The notes beneath the pieces were generated by a model. The model was not told the origin of the DNA and made no database searches. It saw only the letters and a program-made list of their open reading frames with translations. Made by a program: the position numbers and the translations under genes. From Sepioteuthis lessoniana (Eukaryota > Mollusca > Cephalopoda > Myopsida > Loliginidae): a DNA stretch of 64,000 bases. Within the stretch, counting starts at the first letter, position 1; every line of letters begins with the position of its first letter. The DNA lies in contig OY757921.1 in the NCBI GenBank assembly GCA_963585895.1, forward strand, positions 48,974,527 through 49,038,526, read 5' to 3'. Positions 39,508-52,300 of this stretch are shown here, one piece after another.

Positions 39508-42500
39508 TAATTTCATATTCTCTTTTATTTGGACTGTCCTAATAATATGTATATATTTTTTCTCTATGTTGAGTTTTACATGTACTTCCATCTAACACAT
39601 GTCTTACACACCACACTATACTTAGGACTGATTGGCCACTTTTTTCACATTTCCATTTGAGTGTGTACATCTCATGAAACTTATCATTACTGATGTCAGA
39701 ATAAATTTTTAAATGTTTGGATTATGTACAATAGACATTTTAAGCTAGATTAGCAGGCCATTGTGAGTGAGTTTGATTCTCACTGGTTGCCCCATACTTC
39801 TGACTTTGTGTTAAATTAAACTAAGCTTAATAAAGGAATACAAAAGATGAAATTAATAATCAGAAATCGAGTTTTACTTTGTAAAAATCAAAAAAACAGT
39901 TCATCTTTATTCACTTCAATTCTCATTTTGTTTTTATGGCATTATTTTGTGCTGTTATTAAAAGAAATTCGGTTTTTCTCATGAAGTTTCCCCTTCTTAG
40001 CCATGTCCAGGTCATTTTGTGTGCAATTTCATTAACTTTTCACTTGAAGTTTACATAAAGTTGTTTTTCTTCCCATTTTTGTTTTCTATATTTTTGTTTC
40101 ATTTTTTGACTGTGAGTTATTTCTATTGATATTGTTATTTCTGGCTGCTGTTATTAGTCTTTGCTTTTTTTTTTTTTTTAAATTTTGCAATTCAAAATTT
40201 GGTTGCATCTCTGAGGGTGGATCATCTTTGATACCTGGAAATATGGTTTTATTAAAACTGACCAATAAAGTTCTGATTACATTTGATCAACAATGTTTGT
40301 TTGTCAAATCACTATTTTTATTTATTATTCCCTATATGATATCTAATATATTTGTGTTCACTTGCAGAAACCAAGTTCAATTCGAGTTGACCAATTGGAC
40401 CGTCAGCAACTAAAGCCCGATGTTATCACTTACCCACTGATCATTCATTTTGGAATAAGACCTGCTCAGCTCAGTTATGCAGGGGACCCAAAGTAAATTT
40501 TTTTTTTTTTTTGTAACTCATGATCAAAATGTCTAGCTGTATTATATGAATAAAGTACACTATAGGATGAACCGTCATAAAATATGTCTCAACTTGTGAA
40601 AAAGTTAAGAGCTTTAGGGATACAAGAAATATTTATCTCCCTTAGATAATTTACAGGTCTGTTAGAAGCTTGTAGGGTGTCACATGACAGGCTCAGAAGA
40701 CTTTTCTCAACCTCTGTTTACCTCTGTTCTTTGAACAGTAGAGATGTTATCTCTGACTTTACCAGGGATTGGTAAAGCCATGTGGGGATATTACCTACAC
40801 CCATCAAGTAAACTTTTTTTCATTTTTGTATTCCTTCCTCATACTGCTTGTTCACAGAACAATATGTGTATGTTTTTATGTGTTAGGACATATTTGTGTA
40901 TTCTTTCTTTTACTACCACTGGTATGAATATTGTATATGTTAAATGTTCTTGTATGTGTAAATGAGTTTATCTTATCCTTCCTTCCATTGTATTCATTGT
41001 TAGTATATCATGAATATACTAATGCTAATATTGGTCCTTGGTAAGTGGAGACTTCACTAAATATCCTCCCTACCTCCAAATACACTTATAGAGCCAGCAT
41101 TATTCCTCCCTGACTAAAATTTTCTTTTATACATTTTCAGTTAGTTTTTCATTAGGTTAATTAAGACTGATAATTCAAACAAGATTTTACTTGGAAGATT
41201 GTATGATAAATTTCTATCAAACCTGAACAAAAATTTTTAGTCTATATTTTCTTTTTAATGATTGAAAGCAGTTTTTCTTCTGTTAAATTCCTTTATTCTG
41301 GGTTTCATTTTCTGGCAGTGAATTGGATTCAAGACAATTCATAGATTGTGATGAAGATGATAAAATCAATGATTGTCTTGGAGTGATATCTGCTATCTTG
41401 TGAAAAATTTCTTTGTCCTTTATCTTCTTGTAGAAGTGAATCAAATAGTTTGTGAATAAGACATGGGAGAACTTCTTTCGAGAGTTAGGAGACAAAAAAA
41501 TCTTGTTTTCAGTTATACGTTCAGTTTCCAGTTTTGAAAATGTGCTGGAAATTTTTTCAATCACATAATATTGAATGTAACTTTGCAGCTTTATAATTGC
41601 TTAACTACTGTAATTATTGCATATTGATTTTATAATACTTATAAAATGTTTTTTCTGTTTAAAAATGCTTATGAAAAGTTTTTTTTGTTTAATAAATCTA
41701 AAAATATTTTTTGTTTAATAATACCTATAAAAAGTATTTTTCTTTAACAGTACTCATAAGTTGTTTTTTTATATTATGAATTGATTTGATTGTGACCAAT
41801 GTAATACATTTTGTTTTTCTTTTCCCCTATTGTGTCCAGTTATCAGAAGGCTTGGAAACAGTACGTCAAGTATAAACACTTGCTGACCAGCAAACCCAAG
41901 GTGACTTACGCTGATAAAAACAAATTACAAATGAAAGAAGAATTCCTACAACAACTGAGATTTAAAAGGTAAGACATGTTTTGTTTTAGAAATGTTCTGT
42001 CTTGTGACGTGTCAATTTCCAGCTATTGTAATTGGGCAACAGGCTACTGAATATAAAACTCTAGAAAGAGCAATACATCTGGCAAAATGAAGCAAGTGGG
42101 TTTTTCTTTTATAATACTCATAGAATATTTTTTATTTCATGATACTTGGTGCAATATGCTGATGAAAACAAATTACAAATAAAAGAAGAATTCCTAATAT
42201 TTTCATACCATTGGCAATCTGGCATTGCCTGATATCTGAAGTGCCTCAAAAAGGGCTATGCATTTTTTTTGCTCTACCAACCCATTCATTCATGTTCCAG
42301 GCAACATCTACCCCTTTGTCTAAAAGGGGTGGGATCAGGTTCATTGCCTGATGTCTGAAGTGCCTCAAACAGAGCTAAGAATTTTTTGACCCTGCCAACC
42401 CATGCATCCATTTGCCAGTGGATCTCAACTCAAAAATAAAGATCTGTAAAGAAAAACAAAAAAAAATTTGATATGCCTTAATATTATGATATGTATTTGA

Positions 42501-44085
42501 CTTTTGATAGGTTTATTTCATATACAAAAATTGGATGTTCATTGACCCATGTAGATATTGGTTTGCTTGCTATTCATATTCTTTGTCATGGTCTTTTATT
42601 GCAGCACAATGAAAAGAGAAGTGACTGTAGAGATCAGCAGTGAAGGTTTTATTAGAACTGGGATCAAATCTGATGTTTGCCAGGTAAAGTTTTTTTTTTT
42701 ACATTCTTTTCTTTTTTAAACATGATAACTTATTAAATGCCTTTGCGTAATTTATATATTGCAAAAAATTTTAATATGTTTGTACATATGTTACCTAGCA
42801 AAAGCAGTACATCAAAGCAAGATTTTTGTTAGAGCAATTAACTTAAAATGTTTCTAAAGAATAGAGCAATTTTCTGTACAATTTACAACTGAATGATAAT
42901 TTTGTGGGTTCGTCATCCATACTGAATATCATTTTTTTCTTAGACTGCTTTAAGGACTTCAGATCCTAGTTTTGAATCATAGTTATCCTTCTCCTAGACT
43001 GGTTGCCTACCAAAGTTAAAGAGTCAGTCTGCCTTACTATTTTATTAGGGGAAGAAGACATGGATTTATGCCTTTTTCAAAGACATTCATATGAAGTGAA
43101 TGCAAACAGTTACAAGTGGAATTTGAACTCGTTCACTGATTCCATTTTCTATGCCAATAACAATTATGTTACCTGCATTTTCTATTTAATCTTTTCTCTC
43201 TCTCTTTCTCATATATATATATATATATATATAATCATGGAATATTCAGTTCTGAGGTTGAAAACCTGAGTCTTTAATCTTGTATGCAGCCTTCTAAACC
43301 ATCAAATGTGGCTTTGTAAAAAGACCAATCAAAATTATGCATTCTCACTTTAGAACCTGATATTTTAGTGCTCTCTCACAAAAAGCAATCTCCAAAAAAG
43401 TCTTTAGAATGTTAGTGATATTTTTTTTCATTTCTTTTAAGTTGTATACATTAATGAGGTTTAGTCTAGTTTATCAATTAGGCATCTATGTATTTATCCA
43501 ATCCTTCTGTTGCATCTAGGATGTGACATAAGGTCAGTTTTTAGACTGATTAAAGCTGGTTTGAATTCAGTTTTCTTTCTCTTCAACTGGTTGCCTTACC
43601 AAGGCTAAAGAGCCTAGCCTGTCCTACTGAATGCATCTGTTCTTCTAGCTATGGAAAAATATCCATAGCTGGGAGAACAGATGGATTCATGCTGTGATAC
43701 TATTTTCTTGGATATTACTTTCTGTTCTTATCTGGAATCATCACATTGTTTTTTGGTCCAGACTGTGTGCATGATTACCTTTTGATCATGGTTTTAATTA
43801 TTAATACAAAGTCAAGTCGACTTGCTATCAAGGATTTTATTTTGTTACTTCCTCATATGTTAAGAGAATCAAGTGGCTTGGAGTTATGATGAATTTCATC
43901 AACTCTTCTAATTTTACTGTTGAATCTTCAACAAATGTTGGCTGAGTCTCTTCACTTTAAGTTCTTCCAAAGTTTAGGTTCCACTTGAATCCTCCCATGA
44001 CTGCTATTGATGGTCTGCTTCTAACCTGGCACTGTCTCAAGTCATGTCAGCTTCTCCAGTCTTGTGTCAGTTACTCCTTTTAACA

Positions 44086-44122
<37 letters not shown>

Positions 44123-47100
44123 ATTAGACCATTATGCATTTTGTGTATCCTTATTTATTTAAATGTCAAGAGGCTTCGACTCACCCATCTAGGTGTGTGT
44201 CAAATTCTCAACTCTCCTCCCAGAGTCGGCTTTATTATCAAACCTCCATTTGATTGACTGGTTCTCTGGACAGTATAAAATTCATTAAGAACCTGGGAAG
44301 TCCTGTATCTCTTATTCACCCAGGGGTTTTTTTATTCCCCAGTTTACAGTCCCTAAAAAGAAATTCATCTTCTTTTTCATGAGTTGTCTGGTTTGGTGAC
44401 AGTCAATTCAACATCTAAAAAAGATTCCTTGATATTCCTGACTTGGAGTCTGAGTTGGGTGAATTTGTTGTTTTCTTTTTCTATTTTTTGACTTGTCTAA
44501 TTCAAGGTACTTAAACTCAACTCCTGTGTCATTACAGTTTTGGGTGGGGTTGAACTTTTATTTTACTCCTGTTCATAGCCCCTAGGAATGAAATACTGTC
44601 TAGTTCATTAAACTTCTTTGATCTTTGAGACTTGCAGTTTGAGTAAAAGAATTTATTGTTTTCTTTGTCTTCTTTGAGTTTCTTCAGACATGGTGTCTAA
44701 TTTTCTATTTTTCTTTTGACTAATCTTACAATTAGATTTTGCTGCCATCACCAACTCAAATCATTCTGACACAATGCTTTCCTCAAATGCATTTGTACAA
44801 AGTGAAATGTAAACCACCTCAACCAGGATTTGAACTTGGGTTGCCAGTCCCATTTCCTATGATGATAACTGCTATGCTGAGCATGCATCCATTAATCAAT
44901 TAGATATATAAAGTTTATATTTTGCTGTAAACATAATAAATATTTATTGAGTGTGACCTTAGTAGACAATAAGTGGTCTTTTAAATATGAAAATATTTCT
45001 CAAGATTTTGTTGATATGATGAAAGGCATGAATCCTAAAATTCTCAACCTGTTATCTTTGTTTTTGTCTTTAATTTTAGCATGTGATGCTTTTACCTGTG
45101 TTACTCTGCCATTTGCGTTTCCACAAATCTCTTGCCATTTTGGAGGGCTACCTTGGCTACAAATTCAAGGACAGGAGTTTACTGCAGGTTGGTCTTCTGA
45201 TTGTTCAAGCATTAAAATTAAAGATAAAATAAAAATTAAATTAAAATATCAACATTTACCTTGGTTCAACTATGTTTCATCTTCAGGTGAAACACGGTGC
45301 AAGTGAGGTATGCCTGGACCCTTGAGATTTTAGCTCTTAGCAGTACCTTCCCATTGTACTTAAAAGAGTAGGGTCAGTGGGTTTACATAATATAAGAGGG
45401 ACAGAATACAAATGAAGTACATCTGAATATTTGAGAACCATATAACTATGTGCAAATTATTTGTATTTGATAGGAATACTTGATATATAACTGTGTGCAA
45501 ACAAATGATTCTCGACAAATAAAAAGTGCAATTAAAAAATGCAATTCAGCTTTGAAAATATAGTAATGATTACAATTAAACATTTACAAATGAACTGAAT
45601 TTCAACATTAAATAACCCATAAAGGGTTGATATGACATTAAACAAACCAAATCCTTCTGTAGCTTTTTGACACATGGTCAGTTTATTAAAGATATCCATA
45701 TGTGTATACATGGGTTAGGCCAAAAATAGCCCCATTTCTTGCACCCTGGTGTCACATAGATGATGGACTACACTGACTCTCTAATTTTGGTGTGAAGGAG
45801 GAGTGCTGTCCAAGGGTTAGAATACCCAGGACTAAGTTTTTTTTTTTAAAAAGACAAGGACACAGTTGAGGGAGATGAACAGATACTACAATTTAATCCC
45901 AGTCTGTGGAAACTTGTTATCTCTGAGTTGATGTTACATGTTCTCTATTAAAAAGTAATTTATATCATTTCTTTTATCATAGTTAGCGTTGACCCATACG
46001 TCATACCGTGTAAATTATGGCACTAATCCTGATCATGCCCGTAACTCGCTGACCAATTGTGGATCACGTCAAGTGGAATATGGTGATCGAAAGATTCACT
46101 ATGTTCACACAAGGAAAAGAGGTAAGTAAAAAATATCTTATCCCTTTTTGTATTTCATATGCAAGAGAATGATTGATAATCATATTGTCTGGGCAGAAAT
46201 TCTCTATTTTACATAAAGTTTAGACTCCAAATAACTTACTCAGCATTTGAGGAAAAATTTAATCACCAGGATAAAAGCAAATTAAAATACAAGTTTTGAC
46301 TGGGAAACAAGTAGTATACAGCCATTTACTTGGAGGAGTCAAAAGTTTTGCTATATTTTGGTTCGTACTAGTTTGCAGCATATATAATGTAATAAATATA
46401 ATATGATATAATATAATATAATATACAAATATAATGTGTCATATATAATATATAATGAGCTACCGAAACTGTGTTATCCCCCTGGTTGGTGGCTGATGAG
46501 GTTAGGGTATCGCACGTGTTTTCACACGTTGTATGCAAAAAAAAAAAATACAAATATAATGTGTTATATATAATATATAATGTGACTCAAGCTGTCCAAG
46601 CTGTGGAAAGTACCCAATGTGATTGTTAGTATTGTGGTAGTTGATGTGCTGATATGTTATGCATTGTTTCCCTCTGTATGTGATTTAAAAGCAGCGCAGA
46701 AGAATGTGCAACATGCTTTATGTGTTTGAACTGTGGTATAACACTGCAGAAGCAACCAAAAACGTTTGTTGTGCAAAAGGCAGAGGTGCAGTTGATCATA
46801 GTGCAGTAACCAAATGGTTGAAGAAATTTTACTTGAGTTGCAAGAACCTTGATGATCCAGCAAGGGTTAGGTGGGCCTAAAGCCGTGGATTTCGAGACTT
46901 TGCTCCACAAGATGTAGAGGCAAATCTGGTGAGCATCACTTGAAAAATATCAGGTGAGCTCAGCATCTCTCTGTCCAGTGGGGTTTGTCACTTTCACAAC
47001 CTTGGCAAAGGCATTTAGAGCTGCTGAATTTTATGTTACCAAAGTATTGCAAAATTTATGACTCACTTTAGTAATTTGAAGGAAAGAAAATAACATTTTA

Positions 47101-49287
47101 ATCACAATTAAAGTACTCCCCCTGGAACCTCTCACGTAACAGTATCCAATCTATATTTTGACTCTTATTGCACAGGAACTGAGCATATGTATTTACCCAA
47201 CCCCTCCGTATGAGCAAGATGTGATACTAGGTCAATTTTTAAGTGTCATCTAACAGGTTTGAATCCAGTGATTTCCTTCCATACGGATTGTCATACCAAG
47301 GTTAAAGAGCTCAGTCTACCCTACCATTAACCCTTAGTTGGAAGGAGAATTGTTGGAACTGAGTATACTTGGTTCCATATATGTGCAATCGAGACACAGA
47401 AACTGAGTTAATTTGTTTTTGATAGTCGGCTACGATCCAGAATTCCTTGCATTTCATATGCACATTTTATTTTTACTGGCCAATAGAAAGAGGTTGTGAG
47501 AACTGATTTATATATGATTAACATGTTACATCACCAGCTTGTGGGGCTTCTTTCTAAATTTAGAATGAGAATGAAACAAAGTGAAATGCTGGAAGGTAAT
47601 TTTTTAATATGTACTTTGGTAATTCTGATTCTGATAATGAATTTGAAGGGTTTGACTCTGAAAACAGTTTTATTATGATGTTGAATTTAATGATTATTTT
47701 TGCAATGACATGAAGGTTTTTTATTATTTGTGAACCAAGATATATCTAAATAAAATAAATAGTGAATATAGATTAAAAAAACATGTTTTAGTTATTATTT
47801 GTGTACATAACTTGGGAATGTTCATTTCAACTGATTTTAATTCAGTATCTGCAGATTAGTATGCAAACGTTTAATCAGTGCATTGAAAGTTAAGACAGTC
47901 TACTGAATCATTTTTCTAGATCACTGTCGGCTGCTCTGTCATATTTTTCTTAATTTTCTCCATGGTCCATTCTGTTGGTGGTGCTTTGATTATACTGACT
48001 GTGTCTTCTGCAGAGCAATATGACCCTTTCCTCCTCAAAAAATTGGGTTATCTGGTTATGACACTAAACTGCATTTGTTGGCAAGGTTCCTGTATTGGAA
48101 CTCTGGGGAGTGTGGACTTGTAATTACTCTCAGGTCCACTTTGACTTGTTGTGGTAGTACTTATTATAATGAAGAAGGTCAAATAGATCTGTTTGAAAAC
48201 TAATAGTATTAAATAGGAATACTTGGATCCATAGTTGTTTACATAGAATTTTTATTAGTTACCTGAAACCATTTAGTAGCTTGAAATACTTGGAACCTTA
48301 TAACTGAGAAAATTATTTGTATTAAGATTAGTTACTTGGAGCTATGATTGTTTACAAAAGATTATAATAAGTTACTTGAAACCATATATTTGCTTGAAAA
48401 AGATTGATTTTGGAATTAAATAACCCAACAAGGGTTGATATGTCCTAAAACCAACTAACCAACCAACCAAATAAACTTGTTCATGATGCTTCAATGGTAA
48501 TTTTAGTTTTGGAAAAAGTTAGTTGCAGGATCTAAATCAGACTTGAGTGATGCAATATTTTGCTAAAAAAGCATATACAAGATGCTGTAGAATCTAACTG
48601 TCATTGTGAATGTGATTGTCACACAGTACACAAGCTCATCCAATAATATCATACTGCCTGTCAATTGAGTAATTTTACAGGAGAGTGTCTGTTTTATTGG
48701 TATGCATGTAGGTCTTCTCTGATTGAATATCTAATTCATTTGAATAGTGTGGTCATTTGTGTTGAAGAAGTTACTTTTTCTAAACAGAGTTGACTTGCTG
48801 TAAAACCATAAAAAACTAACCAACTATTTTCAAGTGAGTCTTTTTATTGAAATTAGCAGTGAATATATCAGCCCATGTCTAGCAACACTCATGAATCCAT
48901 TCTTACTAATCTGTGTTATATAGGTGACGCTATTGGCTGGAGCTGTAGAATATACCGACTGCACCTCTGTAGAGGGTTAAGATCTTCCTGTTATGAGTGT
49001 CCTCGGTATGACATTAAACTCTATCTGATGGTGAGGCTCAATTCTTGGAGCTTTATAGAATGTAAAGTACCCCTTTATTGCTATTACTCCTAGGTCCACT
49101 CTGACCTGGTTTGATAGTACTTATTAGGGTCCCATCTATGAATCAAATATAAATATTAAATGGAAATACTTGATCAATAGAATTATTAATGTTAAATAGC
49201 AATACTTGAAACTATTTAACTGTGTGCAAACAAATGAGCTCTAACAACTCATGTAAAAATTGTTACTTACAAACTATTCACTTACAA

Positions 49288-49326
<39 letters not shown>

Positions 49327-52300
49327 AAAATATAAAATAACCCACAAAAGTCGATATGCCATAAAACATCAACCAAAATATAGAATAATCCACAAGAATT
49401 GATATATCATAAAACATCAACCAACCAATCAACCATTCTTACCAATCTGTGTCATACAGGTGATTTCAATTTGAGCAATCAGAGTAAAACAGGTGATTCT
49501 TATATGTCATAATGTTCTCCAATTCTGCTAAGCAAAGAAAATCCATAATGACCTGACTTATGTTTGTCATTTATACTTCTTCCTAGACTTTTCTCAACTT
49601 CCAGTGATGCTCCTTATCTTTTATTTAGATTTCATCCCCATGAGTGTAAGATATTTCCTTCCTCCTTTGAATATGGTCTACCATACCAGATTTTACTTCT
49701 TAATCTTTAGATATGTCTTATGTTTTTCAAATTAGAATATACAAATAATTGTAACAAGGAATAAATATTTGTCTTTTGTTTTATTCATTTGCATTGATAT
49801 ATATATCTATATATTTTTTCTTTTTTCATAAAGGCATAAATATCTTGATTGATATAATGTCTCGAATGGGTCACAAAGAGGAAACTTCATCTGAAATTCC
49901 CCACAATGAGAGGATGGAGTTCCTCGGAGATGCTGTGGTTGAATTTTTATCCAGGTAACACCTGCTATTCCAAAATTTAAATAATCTAGCAAACAAAAGA
50001 TTTTGTCATGCTTTGGATATGGAAAAGGTTACATAAAGAAAAAGCTGTGGCTGTGTCAGTACTATAGTATGTATGCACCACATGGATACTAACAACATGC
50101 ATGGAGACAAAGCTAGGTGAGAACTAAACAAGAATGCTACATGCTATTTTGAATAATTCCTGGAAGTAATAGCCCACAAAACATCAGCTGTATTGTCACT
50201 TACTTCCCATCTCACAAACCATTCAAGTAAGATGAGCAAGATGTGCTGGGCACTGCTGAAGAAGAAAGGACAAATTCATAAGCAATGTTCTCTTATGGAC
50301 TCCTACACATGGACACACCAGTGTTAGCTGACCAGCAAGGACTTACATAAATCAGCTCTATGCAGACACTAGATGCAGTCTAGAAAACCTGCCAAGGGTG
50401 ATGGATAATAAGGACAGATGGTGAGAGAGAGTCAAGGAACTCCTTGTTATCAGCACGACTTGATAATGATGATTAAGATATATAGTGTTTTCATTTTTGG
50501 TGGATAAATACTAATTCTTGTAAATATAATCATTATTATTACTAATTTTGACTGGTATTTGCTTTTTTATACTGGTCCATTGGCCTAGTGGTTAGAGTGT
50601 TTGCCAATGGCCTGGGAGACTGGGATTCAATCCCAGGTCGAGTCATACCAAAGACTCAAAAATGGTACTTGATGCCTACTTGCTTAACACTTAGCATTAC
50701 AAGGTATGGATCAAGGGTGAAGTAGAGCAATCCAGGGAAAGGAGTTGCACCCTCCCCTACACCCCGGTGTTGTAGCTAATGAAAAGGGAGCCTTCAGGTT
50801 GCCCACAGTTCCAGCCGCCAACTTTACTTATTTACTTTTTATCACAGCTCACTCTGATTGTACCCTGTTAGTGAGGTTTAGAATGTACTGACTGTATCCC
50901 CACTAAAATTAGGGTTCTGGGTATGACACTGAGCCACATCTGATGTTGTGACTCGGGTTCTGGAGATCTGGGCAGTGTAGAGTATCCCTTCATTGCCATT
51001 ACACTCAGGTCCACTCTGACCTGAAGTGATAGTACCTGTTAGGGTCTCATTTATGAATCAAATATATCTGTTTAAAAATTATTCATATTTGATTGGATTA
51101 TGCAAAAAAAAACCCTTAAGAAACAACTACTAAAAAAATGTAAATATGAATGTACAATGAACACAATTCTCTAACCTCTAGATATGAAATAACCCCAAAT
51201 GATTTAACATGCCATAAAATCAATCTACAGCTGCAATGAACAGTATGTATTGGGAATAATAATCAAGAGGATGTGTGTTCAAGTCAATCTTTTATTATAA
51301 ACTCTAATATCTACTGTCGTAAATGTAAGAAGTGGTTGTGTTAAAAAGCAACAGAAATTTAAAAAAAGGATTAAAGAAATGGGAGAGTGGTTTACCCAAG
51401 TGCACATTCATTCACTCTTCTCAGTCAACCATTATGGTATGCTAGTGATGAAATATTTTTTTCAAGTTATCTAATAAGAAGACAAGCTGCTGGCAGAAGT
51501 GGATTCATTCCTTTCCCCAAGTGCTAATAGAATACAAGCAATCTCAGCTGAAATTTAAACTTGGTTTGGCAATTCTTTTTCTTTTTTTGATAAGCATTAC
51601 TCTATTTTGGGACTCTTTCATAGGTCAGTCACTGTAAACATATCCCATAACCTATTAGGTCATCAGGGTACTATGTACAATAATTATCCTTTGATCGATC
51701 TCTTCTCTAAGTAACATGTGACAGGTTTTACTGGGTTACGTAGTAACAGTAGCCAAGAATGATCCTTGAAAAGAATGATCCTTGACCTGATTTAGTATAG
51801 CTAGTTACAAACTGCTTTTGAATTATTTTATATAATGTTTTTTTACCTTCTATTTTTTTTCATTTCAGTGTACATTTATTTTTTATGTTTCCTGGACTTG
51901 AAGAAGGTGGCCTGACCACATACAGAGCTGCTATTGTTCAGAACCAACACTTGGCAGTTTTAGCCAAGGTAAGCTAATTACTACTTATGTGTAAGGGTGC
52001 TGTGGAAAATACTTAATTATCTGTTCTTGACTTGAATTATTAGTATTAGATAGCAATACTTGAAACTATTTAACTGTGTGCAAACAAAAAATAGCAATAT
52101 TTGAAACCATTTAATTATGTGCAAACAATAGCAATACTTGAAACCATTTGACTGTGTGCAAACAAATTACCTGGTTTGTTTAAAAAATGTTATCTACAAA
52201 CTACTTGCTTAAAAATCATATATATATTAACAGGATTTGCCATTAAATAACCTTCAAGACTTGATGTGCCATTAAATCAAATACAAATAACCTAACCATC

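Noticed and set aside
44947-45306. 119-codon plus frame around exon 16
   Set aside because: It is a different frame from HVMLLPV...LLQ, and the protein it gives has no recognisable features. Exon 16 with GT..AG borders explains the openness.
46459-46548. Complete hammerhead ribozyme
   Set aside because: CTGATGAG and GAAAC are present but in permuted order, and I could not pair a convincing stem II by eye; kept only as a lead.
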